A stretch of DNA of 64,000 nucleotides from Epinephelus fuscoguttatus (GCF_011397635.1 NC_064759.1:11614428-11678427); one strand, 5' to 3'. Shown: positions 48,356-61,221, counted from the stretch's first letter. Notes: generated by a model from the sequence alone, not told the origin. Translations and numbers: made by a program.

Positions 48356-48904
48356 GCAAGTTTTGCTTTGGGGACATAATTATCAGTTGATAAAAGGTAA
48401 ATCTCAGTATGTCACCATATGTATTATTGCAATATTCAGCATATCACAAAACATTTAAAACTGCAGTAATGTTGTCATTGCTTAAGTATCATGATAAGAT
48501 CATATCATGGGCCACTGATGACTGCCACCCCTTCACTGTAGTATTACTACTTTTAAATATCTGAGTTTCTACCACCACTTTTTAAAAGTAGCAAAATTTA
48601 AATGTACTTTATCTTATAATACTGAAATCAGCCCATAAAATCCCCACCATGCTTTTGCATTATCCTGTTTTCCTGAGGCACTTTCTTGGGTGAAAAACAT
48701 ATCTGGCACATGACTGTCTAATAATGTGTGGGTTTTTTTTATGCAGGTGCGAATCCAGATGCAGTTTAAAAATGTATGAGGACTGTGCAGCCTTGTATGC
48801 GCTCTCTGCATGCATTATTTATCTAACATTGTGCAGCCCTGCTTTAATTTGTGTATTTAGTTCACAATGCCTCTGTGTGTCTGATCCTGACTGCTTCTGA
48901 AACG

Positions 48905-49162
48905 CTGCGGTGCAGGAGATCCCGCAGGGGCATCTACAGTGCTGGTGAGTTGTTAAATTCATACACCGTTTGTAGACAGATGTGATCGTGTGCATAGTGT
49001 GAACGGATGAGTATGAGTTGTTTCAACAGAACAAAACATCATCCAAATATCCTCACTCACATCCTTTAGCTTTAATTCCATCCTCTCTGTGTTTTTCAGT
49101 GGTTGTGCACAGTCCTGCCACTGGATGGTGATAGAAAGTCACAGTTTGAACTTCATCTTCAG
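48905..49162 (+). other. Possible pair of spliced exons (unassigned)
   Basis: A donor GTGAGT follows GTGCTG at 48944. A segment at 49100-49162 has acceptor TGTTTTTCAG and donor GTCAGT and is open for 21 codons (WLCTVLPLDGDRKSQFELHL, then Q). I do not recognise a protein. It may be chance or a noncoding RNA. Confidence 0.2.
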
Positions 49163-49164
49163 GT

Positions 49165-50100
49165 CAGTTTAGGGACTCTCTTCTTTCACTACTGTTAACT
49201 TTTTAACAGAAAACCATTTTCCAACTGATGCAGTGATACGCCACAACAAACAGCTGCGTACGCACAAAACAAGGCCTGAAAGAGGTGTACGCCACTTCCC
49301 ACAGAAAAGCTGGGATCTATAAAAACAGACTTGATGGGAGAAACTTTGACCCATGCTCACGAACATTTTGGAAAAGGGAAATTGGTGATGCAGAAGGTGA
49401 GGTGGAAGCCTGATGGAAGCTATTTTTTGGCTTTTGTCTGTACATACATTTTCAGAATGGATCCGACACAGTTTCATAATGAGACCTCTGGGCCTTTGGC
49501 TTGACTACAATGCCATATTAATTATAATGTGAAGAAAATAAACCTCTGTAATGGTGTTCTTTACCGATCTAGAAACTGCTTTTCATTGAGTGTTAGAAGA
49601 AACTTGCATCACCTCATTTTACCAATTACCAATTATGCTGGTGTTGCTTATCAGGCTGCATCCAAAACTAATCTTCCACCTCTCAGTATAGTTTATAACG
49701 GGCCGTGCAGATTTGTTCTTGGCTCCTTTCATTACTCATCATCACACAATGTATGAAACTTCTCCCAAGATGGCAGCAACAGTGGCTACAGTTTATTTTT
49801 TATTTTATACATTTCTATTAATCTAAGTATTTAAAAGAGTTTAATCAGTTCAATCAATCAGTTCACTGTATTTGTCACATAAAATCATGCAAAATGTTCT
49901 CAGTGAAATGTAGTTTATGGTTCCTTTCTCCTGTAGTTATCAAGTTTAAAACTCCCTCTGGTTGGAATCATCTACCTGTAATATGAAATCATTCCTCTTA
50001 TTTAGAAATGACCTGTCTTCTTATTATAGGATCAGTTGCACATGTTGATAGAAACACCTCTGCAATTTTGTTAAATTATGTTTTATAACTTCTTTAGTGC
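49165..50100. other. Intergenic, no gene recognised
   Basis: The minus-strand open frame at 49169-49477 has no recognisable domain. The surrounding sequence (GGCCTGAAAGAGGTGTACGC) may be a repeat. Confidence 0.35.
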
Positions 50101-50705
50101 TTAAAGGAGCAGTGTGTAGGATTTAGTGGCTTCAAGCAGAGAGGATTGCAGATTGCAACCAGCTGAAACTTCTGCCATGTGCCCAGTCATGTCCCGGGTA
50201 GGATTCCTTCAGTGTTCATTGTTCAGACTGTTTTAACAGGGAGCTGAATTATCCTCAGAGATCTCCTCATCTCCAAAACCAGGTGATTAAACTGGTTACA
50301 ACACTGAATAAAGCAGTTTCACGTTATAAATCAGTGTTTCTCGGATGCTGTTTGTCTCGTCCCAGACCGGCTGTTAGCACCAACCCAGCACCTGCTAATG
50401 TGCTCGCTTTTTTTCTCTGAAGATCCAGGCATTCAGGAGGTTTTAACCAGGAGCTGAATTATCAGCAGAGGTCTGTTCCTCTTCAAGACAAAGGGACCAT
50501 GTTTTCTGATGCTGTTCATTACGGCGAGGCTGGTGGCTCATGTGAAAATGAAGATGGCCCTATCTAGAGCCAGTGTTTGATTGCCTGTTCCGAGCTAGTG
50601 TAGAACTGTGGTGGTGCAACATGGTGATCTCCATGGACGAGGACCTGCTCCCTATCTAAACGGCTCTTTCTAAGGTAACGAAACATTATGATTTTTTATT
50701 TTCAG
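50101..50705 (+). mobile_element. MITE A copy, long form
   Basis: It starts AAAGGAGCAGTGTGTAGGAT and contains CTATCTAGAGCCAGTGTTTG. It carries two related GGAGCTGAATTATC-AGAG segments (50240 and 50452), an internal duplication. Its right end is replaced by the SINE that follows. Confidence 0.65.
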
Positions 50706-50714
50706 GTGATTATA

Positions 50715-51062
50715 CAGGTGGTTAGCATTGTCATTTCACAGCAAGAGGGCTCCTGGTTCCAACCCAGGGTGCAGAGTTTGCATGTTCCCCCCGTGTCAGT
50801 GTGGGTTTTCTCCAGGTACTCCAGCTTCCTCCCACAGTCCAAAGACATGCAGGTTAATTGATAACTCTAAATTGTCTGTAGGTGTGAATGTGAGTGTGAA
50901 TGGTTGTCTGTCTCTATGTGTCAGCCCTGTGATAGTCTGGTGACCTGTCAGGGTCAGGGCCAGGGTGTACCCTGCCTCTTGCCCAATGTCAGCTGGGATA
51001 GGCTCCAGGCCCCGCGACCCCAAACAGGGCTAGCAGTTACGGAAAATGAATGAATGAATGAA
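50715..51062 (+). repeat. tRNA-derived SINE with AATG tail
   Basis: A B-box-like GGTTCCAACCC is followed by GCAGAGTTTGCATGTTCCCC, CTTCCTCCCACAGTCCAAAG, GTCAGCTGGGATAGGCTCCA and a tail GGAAAATGAATGAATGAATG. It is the most complete copy in the window. Confidence 0.7.
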
Positions 51063-51069
51063 AGTGAAG

Positions 51070-51870
51070 GCCAAATTTCAGGTAAAGATCTACCTATATA
51101 TCTGTAAAGACTCCTGTCACTTCAGTATGATTGCGTCTTACTTAAGAATAACAGCTGATGACAGAAATAAATTATGAATGTAATCCATAGTTCAGAATTA
51201 CAGTACTGGTAGAAATAAACATTACAGAATTGCAAATGCCTCTGACTCATTAAACCACGTAAGGATGACAGTGAAATTAATATTTTTACACTTGCTCTGT
51301 GTCCAGTCATCGTCGTTCTCATATTTCCTGAGTGCCAAATATGTCCTGACTCAGTCCATTTCAGTCACTCTCACAAGTGCAAACAGAACCGTGGAAGGTT
51401 TAACACTGTGAGGATCTTAACAGAACATCTCAAAGGAAGTCAAATTAGCATCAGAGTCTGATAATCTATAGAAACGACAGCAGTGACACCCACCAGTGAC
51501 TGGTTTTGTAACGGACTGTGCAGACAGTGGAGAGTCATATTTCATGTGTTATCACACACCTTGACTGACAAATAGAGCAGGTTTGAGCAGCTGGTTTTGC
51601 CAAATGGGATCAAATTACCAAAATTAATTGAATATATTATGCAACAAGTTACTTTAATTGTTTACTTTTGTTCAGTGTTTGTCGACAAAGTGACCAGAAT
51701 GTTAAAAATAAAGTGAGTTTCTGAGAGAGCACGTGAGAAAGGCACAAATAAGACTGAGAAACTTCACTGTTCCCGTCTGTGTCCTGTAGGTGATGCTGGT
51801 GTTACACAATCTGAAACAGACTAGAAGTGTATGTTGAGAACATCGACTGTCAGACAGATTAAAGGCTGAC
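51070..51870. other. Intergenic, no gene recognised
   Basis: Nothing recognisable was seen. Confidence 0.35.
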
Positions 51871-51876
51871 TGACAA

Positions 51877-51877
<1 letters not shown>

Positions 51878-51939
<62 letters not shown>
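51878..51939. repeat. (CA)n microsatellite
   Basis: About 30 CA units. Confidence 0.9.
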
Positions 51940-51943
<4 letters not shown>

Positions 51944-52089
51944 CTGATGAATACAGTAACTGCACAAATAGGAAATAATACAATAATATCCATAATGATA
52001 AAAACATCTGTCACTTTTAGACTCTGAGTTTCCATGTATGCTGTAGATGTTTCTGTGCGTGTGTCTGTGTGTTACATATGTGCTTTTAA

Positions 52090-52205
52090 AGGTCCAGTTT
52101 GTAGGATTCAGGGGCATCTACTTGCAGAAATGGTATATAATATTCATAATATTCATTAATTTAGAATCAATTGAATGTAACAATCATTGTGTTTTCATTA
52201 CCTTA
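52090..52205 (+). mobile_element. Short MITE A copy
   Basis: It starts AAAGGTCCAGTTTGTAGGAT and then jumps to GAATGTAACAATCATTGTGT, with most of the interior deleted. Confidence 0.55.
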
Positions 52206-52284
52206 GCACACTGGTGACCAACCTGGGGGTCCTGACCCATTAACACCTGCTAACATCTGGCTTTTTGGTGCAATGGGAAAGTTG

Positions 52285-52480
52285 TTTTTTTTTTTTTTTT
52301 TTAAGATATTTTTTGGGACATTTTGCTTTTAATCAAAAGGACAGACAAGTGTGAAAGGGAGAGAGAGAGGGAGTGACATGCAGCAAAGGGCCACATGCTG
52401 GAGTCAAACCTGGGCGGCTGCAGCAACAGCCTTGTGCATGGGGTGCCTGCTCTACCACTAAGCCACCGACGGCCCGCAAT
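52285..52480 (-). repeat. tRNA-derived SINE, second type (copy 3)
   Basis: On the minus strand it reads GGTGGCTTAGTGGTAGAGCA (A box) and CCAGGTTTGACTCCAG (B box), then TTTGCTGCATGTCACTCCC and a terminal A-run. It is the best preserved of the three. Confidence 0.65.
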
Positions 52481-52827
52481 GGGAAAGGTTTTAATCTACA
52501 TTCACACCCGGGTCAAATAAGTCCGCAATAATCATGGGTATTTATTGCCTCTGGCTCTGATCGGCACAACACCTTGGTGAATGCATTAATTTAAGCCCCT
52601 ATACTGGCGAGATGCAATGATGAGCCACCACAAAATACTGTCCATTTCCACACCGTTCCAAATTAGTTTGCACCAAGTTAGAAAGACAGACCAGATAAGT
52701 AAAATATATATATAAAAAAATAAATAACCACCATAAAGTTTTCACAGGCCGTCATGCTCCTCTCTTCTGTTGACCTGTTCTCCAGCCTGTCCGTGACACT
52801 GAATGTGACACACCATAAACAATTAAA

Positions 52828-52828
<1 letters not shown>

Positions 52829-52866
<38 letters not shown>
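52829..52866. repeat. (CA)n microsatellite
   Basis: About 18 CA units. Confidence 0.9.
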
Positions 52867-52869
<3 letters not shown>

Positions 52870-53589
52870 GCGTACTCATCTGCTGCAGTGCCGTGTACAC
52901 AGCTCTGGCCTACTGGCAATAGGAAAGAAGTCTATCAACTATGTTTAGCAGGTTTACCCGTGTTTAAAAAAAACATGTACACGTGCAAATGGTGGTGGAA
53001 AAGAGGTACAAATGAAACTGTTGCTTTTAAAGTTTAGATCAGATGTAAACTTCTCCCAGGATAAAGGCACAGTAAAAACCTGAACACAGTCAGAGCCTTA
53101 AACAGCCTCGTCCTGCAGTTAAAAACAACCAAAGGGCTGACGGAGCAATGGTCAAGTGCCAGGGAGGAAGAAAACACTGAATTTTTCAAAAAAACAAGCC
53201 TAATAAGTATACATGATTTGTTTAAAAAAATTACAAAGAATTGGAATAAAAAAAAAAAAAACTTATGAATTTAATATAACTAGTCCATAGCCACTGAGTG
53301 CACAGTTGCCCACATGCAGTTTCACATGGTGTGTGTTTGGGATAAAGGTCATAGGAAATTGCAGATTAAATAGTCAGCTGAACCCATTAAGAAGAGCAAT
53401 GTATTCAGACAGAGTTTTTGTGAATTTGATAGTACGATTGCTTTATTGAAAGTACAGTAGTACCATTGCCAATAGTGGGATAGTTAGTGGGCTAAAACTG
53501 TACATTAGTAGTTGTTGTAGCACGTTGAAAGGCAGATAGTTAAAGTCATTGCCTTATAGAAGCTCAGTTTTAGTAAGTTTTCCAACTTT

Positions 53590-53926
53590 TGCCAAGAGGG
53601 AACTTTAGATATTGGTCCCTAGATTATGTTCACCGAGTTTCATGCAGATCGGTCAAACTTCCTAGGAAGAGATCGATTTTAAGTGTTTTTCAAAAAAATC
53701 AAAATGGTGGAAAATCTATATAACCAGAAGTTATGGGTTTCATGTCTCTATGACATACAGGGCACGAGATATGCCCATTCAAAGTTTGCAATTTCAATTG
53801 GTTGCTATAGCGCCCCCCTTTGGCCAATTGATGTAATATTGCTTCATTGGCATCCTCCCATGACCCTCTACCACTGTGTCAAATTTCACATGGATTGACC
53901 AAGTCAGTGAGGAGAAAAACGTGGAA

Positions 53927-53974
<48 letters not shown>

Positions 53975-53990
53975 TTTCGTCATTATATAG
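53590..53990 (+). repeat. Interspersed repeat with an internal (CA)n tract
   Basis: TTGGTTGCTATAGCGCCCCC, GTCAAATTTCACATGGATTG and a CA tract at 53929-53971, then TCATTATATAGTAAGAT, form a motif I have seen as a common fish repeat. The class is uncertain. Confidence 0.45.
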
Positions 53991-54524
53991 TAAGATATGA
54001 AATAAAGTATGTCATTTAGTAAGGGGTTGTAATTCCGAGCCCAGTCTCACTCCAAAGTTGTTGAAATCAAACGCCTGGGCAGTGACTTGTGGCGTCAGAA
54101 ACCAACAAAAAAGGCGCCCTCTAACGTCTGTATGACACACGGCTGGTTGGTGTTGTAGTTTAACAGCACCCAGTGGCGTCAGGGGGAAACACAACAGGAC
54201 AAGGACGAAAGTTAAGGTGGCGAAAGTCCGAGTAGGATGGGCGGGAGGGGCTGTGGATGGGTCCAACAAACCACGACTTTCACCTGCGAGCACGGTGTTT
54301 GTGTCTGGTAAGATTCTTTTTTCCTAAACCTAACCATGTGTGTTTGTGGGGAAAAAACGTCAATGTGCAGCGTTGTACCGATGTACTGCATTGTTTTGAA
54401 AGAGCGAAAACTGAAGTGTATTTTGAAAGAAGACAATGCATGTAGCAAAGAGAACTTGATACAGTGTCCCAGAACAAGGTCAGAGTGAGAACGGTCCCTT
54501 AGGGAAACAAGTTGTGAGCCACTA

Positions 54525-54715
54525 CCTTAGAATGACACATTTATATCTACATACAGAGCAGGTCCTCTTCCACAGACTCTGCATGTTGTTCTACAGTAGC
54601 CCAGAATGAACAAACCAAACACTGGATCTAAATAGGGTAATTTGCGTTTTCATATTTTCACGTCAGCCACCGTAATTCTCCTGCACGCAGCTAAATCATC
54701 CACACTAAACCTTTA
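54525..54715 (-). mobile_element. MITE A copy, reversed
   Basis: The reverse complement shows TCCAGTGTTTGGTTTGTTC and GGGCTACTGTAGAACAACAT; the end reads CACTAAACCTTTAA. Confidence 0.6.
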
Positions 54716-54879
54716 AGTTTCCACTGGACTGTTTACAGGTCTTAAACACGTCCACTCAAGCATACAAAACCTATGTTTTTTTGGATCATGCTTACGTGCA
54801 CAAACGTGTGTGCACATAGAAGAGTGTGTGACCTTTAACCCCTGCTCTCTTTACAGCGTCTCTCTCTGCAGACACAAAT

Positions 54880-55085
54880 CAACCTGATCAATCGCTCCTC
54901 TTGTTCTCGATCCGCCCAATTATCCCTCGTTTATCCTCCATTATTTCCATGTCTACCTCCTCTTTCTCTCTCTCCCTCCCAATTACCATTCCGTGTAGGG
55001 GGCAATGCTTGCTGGGTAATGAGGGACTCTGGGCGTACCAATCTTATCTTAATAGCCTTAAAGGGCCACTCATTAACACAAACAC
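54880..55085. other. Possible conserved noncoding segment
   Basis: It is a unique-looking, moderately GC-rich stretch with several homeobox-like ATTA cores (CCAATTACCATTCC, GGGTAATGAGGGAC, CACTCATTAACAC). Conservation is inferred from composition only. Confidence 0.25.
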
Positions 55086-55093
55086 TCACTCTG

Positions 55094-55103
<10 letters not shown>

Positions 55104-55148
<45 letters not shown>
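55104..55148. repeat. (CA)n microsatellite
   Basis: About 22 CA units, preceded by CTCTCTCTC. Confidence 0.9.
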
Positions 55149-55149
<1 letters not shown>

Positions 55150-55279
55150 CTGTCCCTGCACATCATGCTATAGCGAGAGATGGATTGACGGGCATGATGG
55201 ATGCAGTAGGGGAGAGAGTACGAGAGAGAATGAGACAGAGGAGAGGAAGGGGATGGTGGTGAGGAGGGGGTGAGGCAGG

Positions 55280-55305
55280 CAGGGTGGTGGTGGTGGTGGT
55301 GGTGA
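55280..55305. repeat. (GGT)n microsatellite
   Basis: GGT units in a G-rich, purine-biased stretch (55240-55320). Confidence 0.8.
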
Positions 55306-56145
55306 TGATGGTGGGGGGTGTCTGGTAAATGTCAGCGGTGTGTCTCCTGGGCCTGAGAGACGAGTTAGTGACAGGAGAACAATGGCCGCTGGATCCATTC
55401 AGAAACACAGCTGCTGTGAGTGCATGCCTGGATCTTCTGCTTAGCCATCAACTGGCACTTGTAAAGCCAGAGCTGAGCACACACACGCACACAAACACAC
55501 ACTAATAGAAAAATGCATGGCTGGCACACATGCAGCTGCGCTCAATTGTGCGGACACACAAGGTAAGCCCTGGATGTTATGGAGGATCAGCAGCGATGTG
55601 GACGGCTTAGTCAGGGCTGTCAGTCAATAGAGGCCCCAGTAGATTCGAACATACGTCCTGCATACTCATATCTACTCTGCCACTGCTTCTTCTCTTCCCT
55701 CTGACACCTTAAAGGATGAAGCTGGCGAGATTTTACATTTCTCTCGTTGTCAACAAATCATATAAAAGGACCAAAACCAACATTGATATTGTTTGTGTGG
55801 CTTTTACATGCTAAACTGTAACTACAGTTAAACACTAAGTTCTATTGCAATTGCTCCAAACTGGTGGGTCGCAGCAAGTGACTCGCAAACATGTCAAGTT
55901 TGTGAAAAACAAACTTTATTTTTAAAATACAGTGAATTTCCAGCACAGAGCTTTTATTTTGAAGTGCTGTTTCTTGCTGTAGAGCGAGTGAATAACAGAC
56001 AACTACTTGAAATAGACAACAAACTAGCTCGACAACAATGCCAAACACTACTATGATGCTGACTATATTAAAGTGTGTTGACCTTGAACTCATGACTAAG
56101 GAGAATCCTGGACCCTGTGGCTGGACCAGTTGGGAACCACTGGTC

Positions 56146-56542
56146 TAGTGTGGAGTTAGAAGCATCTAGCGGTAAGGTTGGAGGACTGAAAGTTCTCCCA
56201 TGTGCCAAGCTTGTGTAGAAGAACCACAAGGGGGCGACGCGAAAATGCAAAAACACTTATGTAGAGCCAGTGTTTGCTTCGTCTGTTCTGGTCTACTGAA
56301 CAACGTGGCAGACTCTTGTATAAGAGGGCCCGCTCCATATGTGGATTTAACGGCTCATCCTAAGGCGACACAAACACAACAAATCTCGGTTTTAGGTGAT
56401 GATATTGGGCGAGAGGCGGGGTACACCTTGGGCAGGTCGCCAGCGTATCACAGGGCTGACAGAATAATGAGATAATAGTTATGAATATTTTACACCATTT
56501 CTGCTAATAGATGCTACTAAATCCTACACTCTGGACCTTTAA
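56146..56542 (+). mobile_element. MITE A copy with a SINE fragment inside
   Basis: The left end GTGGAGTTAGAAGCATCTAG and right end CTAAATCCTACACTCTGGAC are recognisable. At 56399-56470 a reversed SINE piece (GGCGAGAGGCGGGGTACACC) is inserted. Confidence 0.65.
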
Positions 56543-56549
56543 GAGTGAA

Positions 56550-59270
56550 GATAATCAAAGCTCGCCAGGTGTTTTAAACTGAGGAAAACTGATGCTTTGC
56601 TCTGTGACTCAGTTGTCACGGTAATACACAAGACACACACCTGCAGCTTTCCAATGTGCTCACTAGTGCACCACTACTCTCTTGTTGAGACCGATGCAGC
56701 TTAAAACCAGAAAGTTTAGTTTCCATATTAATTTTATGGGAGCCTGTCAGACTGACAGTCACAGACGCCGACACATGCACAGCCCGGCCTATGGACTCAA
56801 TATGTGTGTATCTGACAGATATTCATGTTTTTATTTCTGTCTTTTTTTCCCTCACAATAAACAATGACAATACGCAACCGCAAAACTTGCTAAATTATTT
56901 TTATCCTCATATAACGGACTAAGGAGACTTCTATCAGTGAGATAAAAAGTGAAGTAACTGTGGAGTAACTAGTTACATGTAATGGAGTTACATAATTAAA
57001 TTACAAAATACATGTAACTGTAATCATTTACAGTTAATGGGAAAAATAAGTAATTAAATTACAGTTTGTGATCAAAATGTTGATGATTAGGGGTTACACT
57101 CAAATGTGTGGTAAAAAACTTAAATGTAGAATAAAACATTAATCTAAAAAAAATAATTTTTTCGCCATGCAGGACTGCCTTCAGTTGGCATATTTCGGAC
57201 GACGTGGGTCAGCAAAGCCACTGAAACAAATTTCAGTGCAACACTTCTGCACATGTGTTTTTATGTAAGAAAAGTTACACAGCAGTAATATGTGTAACAA
57301 AGTCAAATGTACATTTGTAATATCAAGTAGTATAATGACACAAAATGTGTTTCAGTTGTTAATTCACACTCTCAGGCCTCCATAGTCAATATGTGGAACG
57401 TTTGATTCTCAGTTTCTGCACCTTTAGGGGTACCCCACCTATATAGGGGTGTCTCATGCCTTACCTCTCCCCTTTTGCTGTTGTGCTCTGTGGGAGAGGT
57501 AAGCCACATTGCTCGCGCAGTAATTTCCATGTTTTAGCACTGTTACGCTGTTTATAAGTTCATTTTTCAGCCTTAACTTATTGTAGAATTTGCTAACATG
57601 TTCCTGTGTCACCTAATTTGTGTAGGGGCTTGAGTTATGTGGTCGTAATTAATGGAGGATTTTGTTTTTACCTCTTGCCGTCAGAGTTGTCAGGAGTAAA
57701 CAGAGATCGCCTCCAAAGATATCCACGGTCTGGGCCTCTTCATATCAACACAAGGCAGACATCACTGGAGTCCATCAGGTACATTAAGAACTTTTCAACA
57801 TTATTGCCTAGTTTAAAACATTTGTTAGAAAATGTAATAAGTTACAATGCTTTGATAACATAATTAATACATTTTCAACAGGGTAACTAGTAATCTAGTA
57901 TTTTATTTAAAGAGAAACAAACACTGGATATAAAATCATAAAAAGCTGAATGTGCATTGTTTCCTGTGAATTTTATGAGTATTTACATAATTTTAAAACA
58001 GTGTGGGAAAGGCGGACTCCGCCAGTAACAACACAAACTACTTTATAGAGAGAAAATGACTGACAGGACAAACATTTAACGTCTATTTCAGGGGAAAACA
58101 CCAACTATAAACCCAAATAATAAAACAAATATCAAGGATGATAACTTTCATCTCATCTCAATATCAAACATTATCATTACTCTTTTACGCTCTTTAATAT
58201 GCTTTAAATTGTGCCCGCTTTGGTTCATTTTTCGAAAAGTTTTCTAATATATTTAAATGGGAACAAATGTTTTTTTGAAGTCGACTGAATTAATTGCAAA
58301 ACAGACTTCATATTGCAGGTGTTGGTCTTTTAATGGGACTTGCTGACAATAAGTAAAATATGGAACAGCTTAAGTTAAAGTATCTCATCTCTTCTCATTT
58401 TTTTTGTTACTATTTGGTGGCTAATATTCTAAGTGTATCATTTTATACCCTCACAGAGCTGCAGAAACTAACCCGTAAGCTTATTATGGCATCTAAACTC
58501 CATGTTGGATACCTCCGACCTCATTCTCTATCGGCTAGATCACTTATCGACTCACCACCTCTTATAATGGCAAGCTTTCACCCCTGTCTCCAACTCTCAC
58601 ACACACACAAACAGTCATAAAGCAGATCTGTGATGAAGCTGCAGGCCTCCTCACCTCCAGGGCTTCATTTAGGAGTTGTCAGAAATCACTTTACTCACAG
58701 AGGACAGTAAGCTCTATTGGCATGTCTGTTGTCTGCGGAGCAAATGCACCTCCACCCCACCACACCCCTCCCACCTACAAAGACACTAAGAAGCCATGCA
58801 TGCTTACTGATGTGTGCTTTTTACACTTATTGTGGAATTCTCTGTCAGAGTGGGATGTGAACAAAAGCACGTCTGTCTTTGTCTAATTTGCATACATCGT
58901 TTGGTTTGTCCAGTCCGTCTGTTGGGGTCTCTGTGTGTACCAAAGGCTGAGAGCTTCCATTGTGCTGATGAAATGTTTGCTTTAGAGATAAGGAGGCACA
59001 GATGAGACATCGATCAGCACTCATTAAACACCTCCAACTGTGGTGACACACATTCACATGCACGCACTCAGTTACATGAACACGTACGGCCAACAAACAG
59101 AAAAATTCATTAAAACTCTGAATGTATTTGATCTGATTGCAGCCTCTCATACATCAGTCTCCTGCCACATGAGTGAGTCTAAAAGCTTGTATTGACAGCT
59201 GACTTAAAATGCTTGTTGTCAGTAGACTTATCCATTAAGCTGTGACACTACTCTCTCTCCATATAGACAC
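56550..59270. other. Intergenic, no gene recognised
   Basis: This is mostly AT-rich. A promoter-like patch with two 10-bp palindromes and a hairpin lies at 57427-57505 (see findings). Confidence 0.35.
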
Positions 59271-59272
59271 GC

Positions 59273-59539
59273 CGACTGGCTGGGGCCTTAAGCAGTGATT
59301 ATGGTGTTGGGCAGTGGGAGCTGGGGGCTGCACCGTCATTAGTCTGGTTAATCAGAGCCTTGCTCCAGGTTAAGCTCCGCAGCCTCAAGAGACAGGCTGA
59401 TGAGCTGAGAGCCGTGCCCAGCCTGCAGTTCTCCGGTCTGGGCTCCAGCGGCTCCCCTGGCCCCTGCCTGCTCCAGCCAGTAATCTATAACTCTCCCCTG
59501 GAGCACCGCGCGGAGGCTCAGCCTCCTGGACAACACTGA
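59273..59539 (+). other. GC-rich island with an 89-codon open stretch, unassigned
   Basis: One plus frame is open from 59273 to a TGA at 59537-59539 and reads KLRSLKRQADELRAVPSLQF in its middle. Minus frames are also open. No ATG starts the frame, and I recognise no protein. It could be an exon, a conserved noncoding element or chance in GC-rich DNA. Confidence 0.25.
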
Positions 59540-60099
59540 CACACGATGCATGGTAATGAGACACACAGAATGACACACTGTCACACACACCTGTTCGCAC
59601 ACACCCACACTCACCGCTGATGCAGTGTTAGCAATCGTCACTGAGTTTCTATGAGTTTGGCTGTATTATGCTCAATAGCACTCCAAAAACAAGTGGCTCC
59701 CTCTGTGTTTTACCAGTTAGCTGTGACCTTGACTTAATGACCGATGTGATTCGACATCTAAATGCTTAACTACCCCCGTCCATGGAGCGCAATAATAACC
59801 AGCTCAGCAGAACGAGTGTATAATGACCACAGGGACTGTTGGGTTTTCAAACAGGAACGACCCAAACACATACACAACCAAATTCCCACGGGGCCACGAG
59901 GGTCTCAGCTCAGCAGGGACGCTCCAGAGAGGTGTACCTGAGCCAGGCCTGCCATTGGCCAGCCTCCTCTATCCAAGCGTCCCCTGTGAGCTCATTAGCC
60001 CCAATCATAACCACTTCCCTATGTCTACTTTACATGCTCCATCCATCGCCACCCTGCCACACACAAATTACACTCTCCATCAGGAGCGGATGGATAGTG

Positions 60100-60720
60100 T
60101 GTGCGTTTCTCTATGACTGCAGGAGTGCATGTGTGTTTAAAGGACAAGGAAGGTCGGAGAGCCCCGTGAGCCCTCGACATTTCCCAGTGGACTTTGCAGG
60201 CCCTGGCAGAGCGGAGAAAAGTGGGCGGGAGGCGGCGTGAGAGGAGACGACCGGGGGTGAAAAGTAGGTAGAAGGAGGTTAAGAAGTGTGTTTCAGGTGA
60301 TGAAGTGGACGACCAGGTTCCAGTTCAGGGCCCCTGTACTGCTCTTTTGTGCTGCGTGACCCAGATGGGCGGCGAGGGAGGAAAAGAGGAAGGAGGGGGA
60401 GGCAGAGAGAGATAAAGAAAGAGGCTTTTCATTTAAAAAATGAGTGTATGCTGCAGACACAGGAAGGACCCCAGAGAACCACAGAATGGGATGAGACAAC
60501 AAAGAGCCCCATCATCAGTTTAGTGAATGGATCTGTCCATCTATCCCTTTTATCTCCCGCTACTCTCCTGTTTTTTTTCAACATCTCTTCCTCTCTTAAT
60601 CAGCCTCTCATTGTGCCATTAGCCGAACCTGTAGTCTTAATCAGAGGCTTGGCACAGACATCATCGCTATCCACTGCCCTTCTCACACACCCACGCACAC
60701 ACACACACACAAACACTAAA
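60100..60720. other. GC-rich intergenic stretch, possible regulatory DNA
   Basis: CpG-containing, purine-rich sequence (60160-60430) is followed by a pyrimidine-rich stretch. No gene is recognised. Confidence 0.25.
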
Positions 60721-60865
60721 TAAACACATTTTAATGCGACACCAATCATGTCATCTACTCAATGAGCCCTCCTCCCCTCGCTGCTGTAGCCCACAACCCA
60801 AACATAACACATGGGACGCCTGTGTCTCCCGTCCATCAGTCAGCCAACACACTGCCAGTCTAAAA

Positions 60866-60868
<3 letters not shown>

Positions 60869-60899
<31 letters not shown>
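60869..60899. repeat. (GT)n microsatellite
   Basis: About 15 GT units. Confidence 0.9.
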
Positions 60900-60903
<4 letters not shown>

Positions 60904-61167
60904 GCTTTTTGGCGCAAATCCCAAGGGGAGGGAGAACGATTTTAACTCAGTAACCTGAATCACCTCCTATCCCAAATCTTCCCGGCATGAATACTGTACA
61001 CACACACACACACACACACACACTTGTGCATGTCAGTGAGTGTGTATTGATAATGGCCATTAGCATATTTATGATCATTGCCAGCCTCTTATTGTTTGCA
61101 CGCTCCATTAATCTTCATCTGCTGCCTGCCGACTGACAGCTCAATCTAACAGGCCATCGCTGGGCGG

Positions 61168-61168
<1 letters not shown>

Positions 61169-61220
<52 letters not shown>
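61169..61220. repeat. (CA)n microsatellite
   Basis: About 26 CA units. Shorter CA/GT runs lie at 60998-61022 and 61726-61746. Confidence 0.9.
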
Positions 61221-61221
<1 letters not shown>

